A stretch of DNA of 64,000 nt, from contig NZ_CP074406.1 of NCBI RefSeq assembly GCF_018388425.1, forward strand, positions 992,001 to 1,056,000, in the 5' to 3' direction. The stretch's first letter is position 1. Every line of letters begins with the position of its first letter. Both the position numbers and the translations under genes were made by a program. Shown here one piece after another: positions 51,385-59,545 of this stretch. The DNA is from Nocardioides faecalis (lineage in GTDB: Bacteria > Actinomycetota > Actinomycetes > Propionibacteriales > Nocardioidaceae). A model generated the notes under the pieces. It was not told where the DNA came from, made no database searches, and worked only from the letters and a program-made list of their open reading frames with translations.

Positions 51385-52050
51385 GTGTCCATCCCAGAGA
51401 AGGACGAGAAGAACCGGGCCGACGACCGGGCCGAGGACTACGCCGCCGTGGGCTTCCGCGGACGCGTGGGTGGCGGGACCGCGCCCGCGGTCATCGTCGT
51501 CGACGTGTGCCGCGCCTACCTCGAGGGCGGCCCGTTCACCGACGCGGACGGCCGGTTCGAGGCCGCCCGCGCCAGCGCCGAGCGGGTCGTCGCCGCGGCC
51601 CGTGCCGCGCTGCGCCCGGTCCTGTTCACCCAGGTCGTGCTGGCGCCCGGTGGCGCCGACGCGGGCTGGTTCGCGGTCAAGGTGCCCGGGCTGAGCGCCT
51701 TCGAGGCGGGCTCGCCGTGGGGCGCGTTCCCCGAGGCCCCATCCCCGCTGCCCGGCGAGCTCGTGGTGACCAAGCAGTACGCGTCCGGGTTCTTCGGCAC
51801 CACGCTGGCCTCCACCCTGCGCGCCCAAGGCGTCGACACCACGATCGTCCTGGGCTTCTCCACCAGCGGCTGCGTCCGCGCGACCGCCCTGGACGCCCTG
51901 CAGAACGGCTTCCGCCCTCTCGTCGTCCGCGAGGCCTGCGGCGACCGGGACGAGGTGGTGCAGGAGCAGAACCTCTTCGACCTCGACTCCAAGTACGCCG
52001 ACGTGCTCGGCGAGGACGAGATCATCGACTACCTGGGAGGCCTCGCATGA
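51385..52050 (+). CDS. Isochorismatase-fold amidohydrolase
   Basis: 221 residues from GTG 51385, 8 bp after the CoA transferase. Catalytic triad Asp40 (VIVVDVC), Lys130 (LVVTKQYAS) and Cys163 (GFSTSGCVRATALDA) with the nearby non-proline loop; overall like N-carbamoylsarcosine amidohydrolase, maleamate amidohydrolase and nicotinamidase-type enzymes. The N-terminal extension is Asp/Glu/Arg-rich. Points to an amide intermediate in the pathway. Overlaps the next gene by 4 bp. Confidence 0.9.
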   Translation: MSIPEKDEKNRADDRAEDYAAVGFRGRVGGGTAPAVIVVDVCRAYLEGGPFTDADGRFEAARASAERVVAAARAALRPVLFTQVVLAPGGADAGWFAVKVPGLSAFEAGSPWGAFPEAPSPLPGELVVTKQYASGFFGTTLASTLRAQGVDTTIVLGFSTSGCVRATALDALQNGFRPLVVREACGDRDEVVQEQNLFDLDSKYADVLGEDEIIDYLGGLA

Positions 52051-52634
52051 GCGAGCAGATCACGCCCCTCGACCTCGACGGCGACCTGACCTGGGGGGTG
52101 CACCAGATCGCCGGCGCCGAGGAGCCGGCCCGCATCGCGATGCTGCGCGCCGACGCCGCCCGCGGCACCCGGACCGTGCTGGTCGCCTTCCCCGACGGCT
52201 GGCGACGCGACGCGACCGGCAACCAGCCGGCGGGCGAGGAGATGGTCGTGCTCAGCGGCGAGGTCCGGATGAGCGGGCTGTCCTGCGGCGCGGGCGAGGC
52301 CCTCGTCGCCGAGCCGCACGTGACCCGCTCGGCCACCTCGACCGACGACGGCACCCGCGCCGTGGTGTTCTTCTCCGGCGCCGGTGGCGGCTGGGCCGAG
52401 GGTGAGGCCGAGGTGCCCGGCAAGGTCGAGGTGCTGCCGGTGGAGCCGGGCGTCGTGCGCGGCGCCACCGCCGGCCTCGTCGGCACCCTGGAGGTCCGTG
52501 CCGACGTCGCGGGAGCGGTCCTGGCCGCCGACGCGGACGTGCTGTGGCCGCAGGCGCGCCAGTGGGCCTTCGTGCCCGCCGGCGCCACCGTGCCCGACGT
52601 CGCCGGGCTCGCGGTCGTCCACCTCTGGGACTGA
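52047..52634 (+). CDS. Cupin-fold hypothetical protein
   Basis: 195 residues from ATG 52047 (ATGA overlap). Beta-rich, with TRTVLVAFPDGWRRD, GEEMVVLSGEVRMSGLSCGAGEALVAEPH and a second beta-rich half, as in ChrR/cupin_7-like proteins. The metal His are only partly visible (EPHVTRS). Possibly an isomerase or accessory protein of the pathway; function unknown. Followed by a strong terminator. Confidence 0.65.
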   Translation: MSEQITPLDLDGDLTWGVHQIAGAEEPARIAMLRADAARGTRTVLVAFPDGWRRDATGNQPAGEEMVVLSGEVRMSGLSCGAGEALVAEPHVTRSATSTDDGTRAVVFFSGAGGGWAEGEAEVPGKVEVLPVEPGVVRGATAGLVGTLEVRADVAGAVLAADADVLWPQARQWAFVPAGATVPDVAGLAVVHLWD

Positions 52635-52667
52635 TCGACCGACGGGCGCACCGCGCAGCACAGACAC

Positions 52668-52704
52668 GAGAAGGGCGGCTCCCCGTGGGGGAGCCGCCCT
52701 TCTC
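52668..52704. terminator. Strong bidirectional terminator
   Basis: 17-bp perfect stem (52668-52684/52688-52704) with a 3-nt loop, between the convergent cupin and MFS genes. Confidence 0.9.
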
Positions 52705-52734
52705 GTCGTACGACGGGCCCGGGGCCCGGGGCTG

Positions 52735-54150
52735 CTAGCTCGGGGCGGGGCCGCCGGTCACCGACTGCGCCGCGCGGACCGCGTCGGCGTCGTAGGTGTC
52801 GCGCACCAGCCACAGGCACAGCACCGAGATGAACAGCGGCGGGATCAGGAACAGCATCCCGTTGCCGATGCCGCCGGTCAGGTCTGACATGGCGCCGACC
52901 AGCAGCGGGCCGAAGGCGCCGCCGAGGGTGGTGAGGAACTGCAGCAGCGCGAAGCCCATGCCGCGGTTGGCGGCGGGCACCACGTTGGCCGCGGCGGCGG
53001 TCAGGTTCGGCATCGCGCCGGCGAAGCCGGCGCAGGCCACCGCGACCATGGTCATCCGCAGCCCGACGCCGGGCAGCAGCACCGCCAGGCTCAGGCCGAT
53101 GGCGCCGACGAGCAGGCACACCGTGGACAGCTTGATCCGCCACCCGGAGGTCTCGCGGCGGTCGCCGAGGCGGGAGCCGATGATGATGCCGATGACGATG
53201 CCGGTGCCGCCCACGCCGCCGGCCAGCCCGGAGGCGGCGTCGGTGTCGAGGCCCTCGAGGCGCTCCAGGAACGTCGGCAGCCAGTAGAAGAGGCCGGCGA
53301 CGCCGAGGGCGAGGATCGCCTGGGCGGCGATCACGCCGCGCAGGGTGGTGACCTTGAGCAGGCTGCGTGCCTCGGCGAGCAGGCCGGCGGTGCTGCCGGT
53401 GAGGGCGGCGTGCTCCTCGACCGGCGCCTCACCGGCGTCGGGGGCGCCGCGCTGGGCGCGGAGCCGGTCGATCGCGTCGCCCAGGCCGCGGCGGGGCTCC
53501 TTGAGGGTCAGCACCAGTGCCGCGACGACCAGGCCCGGGATGGCGGCGATGAAGAACACGGCGCGCCAGTCCAACGCCTCGGCGACGGCACCGCCGACGA
53601 TCACGCCCGTGGGCAGGCCCATGTAGTAGCCGGCGCGCTCGAAGCCGTACGCCTTGCCGCGGCTGCGGTTGGGGTAGTAGTCGGCGAGCAGGCTGGAGGC
53701 GGGCGGGTTGTACAGCTGGCCCGCGGCGCCGATCGCGATCCGGACCAGGAAGAAGATGAAGAAGGTCGAGGCGAGGCCGCTGAGCACCGAGCACAGCGAC
53801 CAGATCAGCACGACGATCGCGATGGTGCCCACGCGCGGGGCGCGGTCGGCCAGCCGTCCGGCGGGCAGCAGCAGCACCGCCGCGGCGATGCTGGCGGCGG
53901 TCGGGATGGCGCCACCGACGGTGTCGCTGAACCCGAAGTGGTCCTGGATCGCCGGCAGCGCGCCGGCGATGAGGTTGATCTCGACGCGGTCGATGAACGC
54001 GACCAGCGCGATGACGATGGCGGGCCACCAGCCGAAGGGTGCGTCGCGGCCGATGTCGACCTGCTGCGCCTCCCCGCGGGCGTGGACCTGGAGGGTCGCG
54101 GTCCCGAGCCCCGGGTCGGCGGGATCTGAGGCAGGCTTGATGTTCGTCAC
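52735..54150 (-). CDS. MFS transporter
   Basis: 471 residues from GTG 54150, chosen because GGGAG lies 5 nt upstream; an in-frame TTG further upstream (54195) is less likely. Twelve hydrophobic helices, cytoplasmic signature GRLADRAPRVG between helices 2 and 3, and a central loop with RLRAQRGAPDAGE. Resembles aromatic-acid/spinster-type proton symporters (WWPAIVIALVAFIDRVEINLIAGALPAI). Divergent from the nitrilase gene; probably imports the growth substrate of this cluster. Confidence 0.92.
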   Translation of the reverse strand: MTNIKPASDPADPGLGTATLQVHARGEAQQVDIGRDAPFGWWPAIVIALVAFIDRVEINLIAGALPAIQDHFGFSDTVGGAIPTAASIAAAVLLLPAGRLADRAPRVGTIAIVVLIWSLCSVLSGLASTFFIFFLVRIAIGAAGQLYNPPASSLLADYYPNRSRGKAYGFERAGYYMGLPTGVIVGGAVAEALDWRAVFFIAAIPGLVVAALVLTLKEPRRGLGDAIDRLRAQRGAPDAGEAPVEEHAALTGSTAGLLAEARSLLKVTTLRGVIAAQAILALGVAGLFYWLPTFLERLEGLDTDAASGLAGGVGGTGIVIGIIIGSRLGDRRETSGWRIKLSTVCLLVGAIGLSLAVLLPGVGLRMTMVAVACAGFAGAMPNLTAAAANVVPAANRGMGFALLQFLTTLGGAFGPLLVGAMSDLTGGIGNGMLFLIPPLFISVLCLWLVRDTYDADAVRAAQSVTGGPAPS

Positions 54151-54185
54151 GAGCGCTCCCGGGTTGGAGGGGGTAGGCTGGGCCA

Positions 54186-54200
54186 GATCGTACAAGATAT
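54186..54200. promoter_or_regulatory. Candidate promoter/operator between MFS and nitrilase genes
   Basis: AT-rich GATCGTACAAGATAT in the 65-bp divergent region; the following ATATATGAA may be the -10 for the nitrilase gene. Shares ATCG and GATAT with other promoters of the cluster. Confidence 0.35.
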
Positions 54201-54215
54201 ATGAAATGAGGAACG

Positions 54216-55883
54216 ATGGCCCGGATGCTTCGCGTCGCCGCAGTTCAGTACGCCGTCGGTGAGGACGTCGCGGAGAACCTGGCGACCGCCCTGCGGATGA
54301 TCGACGCCGCGGCCTCGGAGGGCGCGCAGGTCGTGGTGCTGCCCGAGTTCGCCAACCACGTCTCCTGGTACTCCGGCCGCGAGCACGCCCGGGCCCAGGC
54401 CCAGCACCTGGACGGGGAGTTCGTCACCGCGCTGGGCCGGCGCGCCGCCGAGCACGGCATCCACGTGATGGCCAACTGCACGCTGCACCGCCCCGACGGG
54501 CGGGTCGCCGGCAGCAACATCCTCTTCGGCCCCGACGGTGCGGTGCTGGAGGTCAGCGACAAGCAGGTCCTGATGGGCTCCGAGCGCGACCACGTCGACC
54601 CCGCCGTCGAGCGCACCGGCGTCGTGGAGACCGCGATCGGTCGCGTCGGCCTCTACTCCTGCATGGACGGCGTCATCTACGAGACCCCGCGGATGCACGC
54701 GGTGGAGGGCGCGGAGCTGCTGCTCAACAGCCTCAACTCCTTCGCCCTCGACGAGGCCTCTCTGCACGTCCCCGTCCGCGCCGTGGAGAACAAGGTGTGG
54801 GTGGTCGCTGCGAACAAGGTCGGCCCGCTGGTGCCCGAGCACAGCATCGCCGCCGTCGCCGAGAAGGTGGGCGTGCCCGTCGACCGGCTGCACGGCGCGG
54901 GGGAGAGCCAGATCGTGGCCCCCGACGGCACCGTGGTCGCCGTCGGCCCTCGCTCCGGTGAGGCGGTCGTGGTCGCCGACATCGACCTCGACCTGGCCGG
55001 CGACAAGACCCGTCCCGACGGCACCGACATCATCGCCGCCCGGCGCCCCGAGCTCTACGGCCCCATCGCCGAGGAGCCCCGTGGCCGCACGGCGCCCGCC
55101 GGCGCCGAGAAGGTCGCCGCCGTCGTGCTCACCCCCGGCCCCGGCGACGACCTCGGCGCCCTGCTCGACGAGGCGGTCGCGCGTGGCGTCGACCTCGTCG
55201 TGCTGCCCGAGCTCGCCGCCCACCCCGACGCCGACCCGCAGCGCGACCCGGATCCCGCGCTCGCGCCGGAGGCCATCGCGGCCCGGCTGGTGGGCACCTC
55301 GGTCCGCGTGGTCACCTCCGTGGTCGACGCCGCGGGCGCCCACGTCGGCCTGGTCCTCGGCGCCGGCGGTGTCGAGCTGGTGCAGCCGCAGCTGCACGCC
55401 AGTGCCCGCCACGCCGGTCTCGCCGAGCCCGACGGCGACGGCATCGAGGTGCTCGAGGTGCCGTGGGGCCGCCTCGCCGTGGTGGTCGGCGACGACGCCC
55501 TCTACCCCGAGACCTTCCGGCTCGCCGCGCTGGGCGACGCCGACGTCGTCGCGGTGCCGTTCACGGTCGCCGAGAAGCACGACGTCGACCTGCTCCTGCT
55601 CGAGCGCGCCGCGGAGAACCGCCTCAACCTCGCGGTCGCCTCGCGTCCGCACCCCGAGCACGGCGGCGGTGCGCTCATCCCGCTCTCCGGCGACTTCACG
55701 CTGTGGGGCGACTGGGAGGGCGAGTTCGCCGGCGTGATCAGCTGCCCCGAGCCGGTGCTCGCCGACGGGGCGATCACCGAGGCGACGCTGCGCCCGGCGT
55801 GCGCCACCAACAGGTTCGTCAGCCGCGGCACCGACGTGGTCGACGGCCGCCCGTGGCAGCTCGCGGCGGTGCTGACGGCCTGA
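54216..55883 (+). CDS. Double-domain nitrilase-superfamily protein, second domain probably inactive
   Basis: 555 residues from ATG 54216 with GAGGAA upstream. Domain 1 (about 5-270) has the full carbon-nitrogen hydrolase triad: Glu44 (VVLPEFAN), Lys116 (VSDKQVLMG) and Cys149 (GLYSCMDGVIYE). Domain 2 (about 290-550) keeps the first Glu (Glu332, VVLPELAAH) but at the Cys position has Asp426 (VVVGDDALYPETF) and no clear Lys. Family members act on nitriles, amides or carbamoyl compounds. The duplication with a degenerate second half is unusual; the second half may be structural or regulatory. Confidence 0.9.
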   Translation: MARMLRVAAVQYAVGEDVAENLATALRMIDAAASEGAQVVVLPEFANHVSWYSGREHARAQAQHLDGEFVTALGRRAAEHGIHVMANCTLHRPDGRVAGSNILFGPDGAVLEVSDKQVLMGSERDHVDPAVERTGVVETAIGRVGLYSCMDGVIYETPRMHAVEGAELLLNSLNSFALDEASLHVPVRAVENKVWVVAANKVGPLVPEHSIAAVAEKVGVPVDRLHGAGESQIVAPDGTVVAVGPRSGEAVVVADIDLDLAGDKTRPDGTDIIAARRPELYGPIAEEPRGRTAPAGAEKVAAVVLTPGPGDDLGALLDEAVARGVDLVVLPELAAHPDADPQRDPDPALAPEAIAARLVGTSVRVVTSVVDAAGAHVGLVLGAGGVELVQPQLHASARHAGLAEPDGDGIEVLEVPWGRLAVVVGDDALYPETFRLAALGDADVVAVPFTVAEKHDVDLLLLERAAENRLNLAVASRPHPEHGGGALIPLSGDFTLWGDWEGEFAGVISCPEPVLADGAITEATLRPACATNRFVSRGTDVVDGRPWQLAAVLTA

Positions 55884-55899
55884 CGTCGTACGCCGTGGA

Positions 55900-55936
55900 G
55901 GCGGTCGGGTGCCCTGGAAGGGTGCGCCCGGCCGCC
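55900..55936 (+). terminator. Terminator-like hairpin after nitrilase gene
   Basis: GGCGG...CCGCC stem extended by a GGGTGC/GCGCCC part with G-U pairs, 16 bp after the stop codon; short T-containing tail. Confidence 0.55.
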
Positions 55937-55966
55937 TTCGTCGTGCTACGCCGAGAGTGCGGCAGC

Positions 55967-56023
55967 AGGGGTGCCGGCCGAAGGGGTGCCGGCCGAAGGG
56001 GTGCCGGCCGAAGGGGTGCCGGA
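55967..56023. repeat. 15-bp tandem repeat, 3.8 copies
   Basis: Unit AGGGGTGCCGGCCGA at 55967, 55982 and 55997 plus 12 bases of a fourth copy. Intergenic between convergent nitrilase and gntR genes. All full copies are identical, so the expansion is recent. Confidence 0.88.
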
Positions 56024-56057
56024 GGGCGCAGCGGGGGAGTGGGCGGCCGAGCCTGCC

Positions 56058-56762
56058 TCAGGAGCCGGCGTTCTCCCGGGCGGCGAACGCCTTGAGGAGT
56101 GCGTTCTCGGTGTTCTCCAGGTGCGCGACCCATGCGTCCTTGAGCTCCTCGGACCTGCCCTCGCGGGCCAGGTCGAGCAGCACGCGGTGCTCGTCGATGC
56201 GCTGCTGCTGCGTCTCGGGGGCGTGGTCGAGGTCGTCCATGAGCAGGTGCAGGTAGCGGTCGGAGGCCTTCCACAGCACGCGCAGAACGTTGGCGTCGGC
56301 GGGGCCGATCACGTCGAGCAGCATCGCCTCGTGGAACGCGTGGTGCTTGGCGGCCAGGGCGGCGGGCTCGCGCTCGATGCCGACGTACTCCGCCAGCGCC
56401 TCCTCGGCGTGGGCGAGGCGCTCCTCGGTCATCGACTCGGCGGCGCGCATGCACAGGTCGGCCTCGATCAGCTTGCGCAGCCGGTAGATGTTGGTGAGCT
56501 CGTCGACCGTCACGGTGGCGACCAGGGCGGAGCGACCGGGGCGCAGGCTGATCACGCCCTCGCTCTCGAGCCGGCGCAGGGCCTCGCGGACGGGGATGTG
56601 GCTGATCGAGAACCGCTCGCACAGGTCGACGATGGAGACGGTCGATCCCGGGGCGAGGTCGCCGTTCAGGATCGCGCGGTGCAGCTCGTCGGTGACCCGG
56701 TCCACCAGGGAGTGGTGGGCGATCGGGCGGACCCCGCTGGCTGCGCTGGCACGACGGCTCAT
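56058..56762 (-). CDS. GntR-family regulator, FadR/FCD subgroup
   Basis: 234 residues from ATG 56762 with a GGGGGGAAG ribosome site. N-terminal winged helix (about 15-85: LVDRVTDELHRAILNGDLAPG, LCERFSISHIPVREALRRLESEGVISL) and C-terminal FCD ligand domain (about 95-220) with metal-binding His in HHAFHEAML and DEHRVLLDLA. Members sense small organic acids or CoA intermediates. Divergent from the flavin-reductase operon in the middle of the catabolic cluster, so it is the obvious local regulator. Confidence 0.93.
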   Translation of the reverse strand: MSRRASAASGVRPIAHHSLVDRVTDELHRAILNGDLAPGSTVSIVDLCERFSISHIPVREALRRLESEGVISLRPGRSALVATVTVDELTNIYRLRKLIEADLCMRAAESMTEERLAHAEEALAEYVGIEREPAALAAKHHAFHEAMLLDVIGPADANVLRVLWKASDRYLHLLMDDLDHAPETQQQRIDEHRVLLDLAREGRSEELKDAWVAHLENTENALLKAFAARENAGS

Positions 56763-56873
56763 GACGACTTCCCCCCAGTTTGGCACTTGCCCGGACTCTT
56801 CTCGCTCAGATCCTATATTCCACGGCCGGAATCGGCCGCATTGATCTGTCGGGACTCTCGCCTGCGGAGTAGA

Positions 56874-56885
56874 TATCGTATATTC
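56874..56885. promoter_or_regulatory. AT-rich promoter/operator of the flavin-reductase operon
   Basis: TATCGTATATTC, 21 bp before ATG 56907 in the divergent gntR region. A second AT-rich site, GATCCTATATTCC, lies near 56812 upstream of gntR. Likely contains the -10 and the GntR site. Confidence 0.4.
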
Positions 56886-56906
56886 TATGAGCGAAAGGTG
56901 GTGCTG

Positions 56907-58208
56907 ATGATCGACCAAGCGACGTTCCGTGACGTCATGTCCCAGTGGCCGAGTGGTGTGACGGTGGTGACCACGCTGGCCGCCGACGGGTCGCCGCACG
57001 GCATGACCGCGAGCTCGTTCTCGAGCGTCAGCCTCGACCCGCCGCTGGTCTCCATCTGCCTGACCACCACGCTCTACACCCACGAGCTGATCAAGAACAG
57101 CGGCGTCTTCGGGATCAGCGTCCTGGCCAAGGACCAGCAGGAGGTCGGGCGCCGGTTCGCCGGGATGGACCCGACCGTGACCGACCGCTTCGCCGGCGAG
57201 CAGTGGGCGTACGCTGAGACCGGCGTGCCGCTGCTGGACTCCGCGCTCGGCTGGTTCGACTGCAGGGTGGTGCACGCCTACCCCGGTGGTGACCACACGA
57301 TCTTCGTCGGCGAGGTGCTCGCCGGGCACGCCGCCGGCAAGTCCGCGCCGCTGCTGTTCCACTCCCGCGGCTGGGGCCAGTTCGCCGACGTGCTGCCCGA
57401 CATCGCCACCTTGTCCGACAGCGGCGTCGTGGCCGGCGTGGCCGGCTCGGCGGCCGGGGTCCCCGCGGCTCCGGTGGCAGCCGGCGTGGCCGAGGCCGGC
57501 GTGCGCGTGCGCATCGCCGACCTCACCGCCGCCACCAGCGCCGCGGACGCGCAGGCGCTGCTGCCGCGCACCTACCCGCTCGACGCCGCCAGCGTCCTGG
57601 TCGCCGACCGCGCCCAGGCCGACCTGGCCCTGGAGGCCGGGGTCGCCGTCGTGGAGCGCGAGCTCGACCCGCTCGTTCCCGGGGCGCTCGAGGAGGTCCT
57701 CGCCTCGCTGGCCGGCATCGAGGCCCGGTCCGCGGTCATCCTGCGCGACCCGTTCTCCGACGAGTGCCACGAGTCCGTGCTGGCCGCGGTGCGTGCGCTC
57801 GGCCGTGCCGGGGTGGCCGAGATCGGGCTGCCCGACAGCGCCGGCAGCGCCACCCCGCTCCAGGTGCGCGGGCTGCTGCAGGAGGTCGTCGCCCTGGCCC
57901 GCCCCGTCCCGGTGCGGATGAACCTGCACGACCGCGACCGCCTCGGCCTGGTCAAGGCGATCACCGCCCTCAAGAGCGGCGTGCGGCACTTCGACACCAC
58001 GCTCGCCGGGCTCGACGGCGCGGTCGCCACCGAGGACCTGATCCGCCTGCTGGAGGAGGTCGACGTCGACACCTCCGTCGACTCCGCCGCCCTGGTCGCC
58101 CTCGCCGGCGAGCTGCGCACCACCGTCGCCGGCGCTGCCGCCGACGCCCCCGACTTGCCCCTTTCGGCGTCGACCGACGCCACCGAGATCGTAGGAGCTG
58201 CAGGATGA
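56907..58208 (+). CDS. Fusion protein: flavin reductase domain plus HMGL-like TIM-barrel domain
   Basis: 433 residues from ATG 56907. Residues 1-165 are a flavin-reductase split barrel (FRDVMSQWPSGVTVVTT, HGMTASSFSSVSLDPPLVSICL, SGVFGISVLAKDQQEV), supplying reduced FMN/FAD. After an Ala/Gly/Val linker, residues about 195-415 resemble a DRE-TIM (HMGL-like) barrel: LRDPFSDECHESVLAAV, EIGLPDSAGSATPLQV, NLHDRDRLGLVKAI and VRHFDTTLAGLDG. The usual DxxRDG start and HxH pair are altered, so activity of the second half is doubtful. Coupled by ATGA to the acyl-CoA-dehydrogenase-fold gene, its probable flavin-using partner. Confidence 0.82.
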   Translation: MIDQATFRDVMSQWPSGVTVVTTLAADGSPHGMTASSFSSVSLDPPLVSICLTTTLYTHELIKNSGVFGISVLAKDQQEVGRRFAGMDPTVTDRFAGEQWAYAETGVPLLDSALGWFDCRVVHAYPGGDHTIFVGEVLAGHAAGKSAPLLFHSRGWGQFADVLPDIATLSDSGVVAGVAGSAAGVPAAPVAAGVAEAGVRVRIADLTAATSAADAQALLPRTYPLDAASVLVADRAQADLALEAGVAVVERELDPLVPGALEEVLASLAGIEARSAVILRDPFSDECHESVLAAVRALGRAGVAEIGLPDSAGSATPLQVRGLLQEVVALARPVPVRMNLHDRDRLGLVKAITALKSGVRHFDTTLAGLDGAVATEDLIRLLEEVDVDTSVDSAALVALAGELRTTVAGAAADAPDLPLSASTDATEIVGAAG

Positions 58209-59545
58209 CCGAGAAGCTGACCGCAGAGCGTCTGCTGACCGACCTGACCCCCGCCGAGCGGGCGCGGATGGAGCGGGTCGAGTCGATCCTGCCCGCCGTC
58301 GCCGCCGCTGCCGAGGAGGCGGACGCCATCGGCGCCTTCCCCGCGGGCCACGTCAAGCTCCTCGCCGACGCGGGCTTGCTCGGCCTCGTCGTCCCCGAGG
58401 AGTACGGCGGCCTCGGCGGCGGGCTGCGCGACCTGGCGGCCACGACGTACGCGATCGGCACCGTGTGCGGCTCCACCGCCCTGTCGTTCTTCTTCCACTG
58501 CTCGGCCTCCTCGCGCGGCATGCTGCCGCTCGCCGCGCTCGACGCCGGTCACTACAGCGACGAGGAGGCGCCCGAGGTGCGCGCCTTCGCCGAGAAGGTG
58601 CTCACCCGCATGGGCGCCGAGAAGAAGATGCTGGCCAACTTCGCCAGCGAGGCCGTCAAGGCCAGCAACGCCAACGTGCTGATCTCCACCACCGCGACCA
58701 AGGTCGACGGCGGCTGGATGCTCAACGGTGAGAAGTCCTTCGGCTGCCTGTCCGGCACCGCCGATTACTACCTGGTCACCGCCGCTCGCGACGACATCGC
58801 CGGCATCGACGGCCTCGGCCTCTTCCTCGTGGCCCGCGACACCCCCGGCTCCCGCTCGCGGGCGCCCTGGCGCGGCCTGGGCATGCGGGCCTCGGACAAC
58901 CACGGCCTGATCATGGAGGACTGCTTCGTCCCCGACGACGAGGCGCTCGCGATCCCCGGCGCCTTCACCCGCGCCACCCAGATGTCGCGCGGCTCGTGGG
59001 TCGGCAACCAGATCGCCATCGCCGCGATCTACGCCGGCATCGCCCAGGGCGTGTGGGACTACGCGCTGGACCGCACGATGTCGGCCAAGTTCGCCGACAC
59101 CGGCAAGCCGATCGCCTCCAGCCCCATGCACCAGGTCCTCATCGGCGACGGCGAGGCCGCGCTGGCCGAGGCCCACCTGTGGCTGCGCCGCCAGATCGAG
59201 CTCGAGGCGTCCGACCCGCCGATCCTGCCCAAGAACGAGGTCGTCTCGCACTGGAAGCTCGCCAAGGGCTCCATCTGTGAGCGTGCCTTCACCGTCGCCA
59301 CCGACGCGCTCAAGATGTGCGGCACCTCCGGTGCGCTGATGGACAACGTCATCGGCCGCGCCATGCGCGACACCGCGATGGGTCTCGTGCAGGCGTTCCC
59401 CGCCGAGCGCGGCAAGCTCGACCTGGCCAAGATCGTCGTCGAGCAGCAGGGCTGGGCCGGCCTGACCACCCGCGACTCGATGGCCGACGCGTCGGCGGCC
59501 GGCACCCAGGCCGCCGCGGCGAGCGCCGAGGGCGCGTCGCGGTGA
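58205..59545 (+). CDS. Acyl-CoA dehydrogenase-fold flavoenzyme, possibly a two-component monooxygenase
   Basis: 446 residues from ATG 58205 (ATGA overlap). Three-domain acyl-CoA dehydrogenase fold: LGLVVPEEYGGLGGGL, GEKSFGCLSGTADYYLV, LGMRASDNHGLIMEDCFVP, QIAIAAIYAGIAQGVWDYAL and DALKMCGTSGALMDNVIGRAMRDT. The segment MCGTSG near the active site lacks the usual catalytic Glu, as in group D monooxygenases (HsaA, DszC, HpaB types). With a flavin reductase gene immediately upstream, oxygenation of a substrate is at least as likely as acyl-CoA oxidation. Confidence 0.85.
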   Translation: MTEKLTAERLLTDLTPAERARMERVESILPAVAAAAEEADAIGAFPAGHVKLLADAGLLGLVVPEEYGGLGGGLRDLAATTYAIGTVCGSTALSFFFHCSASSRGMLPLAALDAGHYSDEEAPEVRAFAEKVLTRMGAEKKMLANFASEAVKASNANVLISTTATKVDGGWMLNGEKSFGCLSGTADYYLVTAARDDIAGIDGLGLFLVARDTPGSRSRAPWRGLGMRASDNHGLIMEDCFVPDDEALAIPGAFTRATQMSRGSWVGNQIAIAAIYAGIAQGVWDYALDRTMSAKFADTGKPIASSPMHQVLIGDGEAALAEAHLWLRRQIELEASDPPILPKNEVVSHWKLAKGSICERAFTVATDALKMCGTSGALMDNVIGRAMRDTAMGLVQAFPAERGKLDLAKIVVEQQGWAGLTTRDSMADASAAGTQAAAASAEGASR

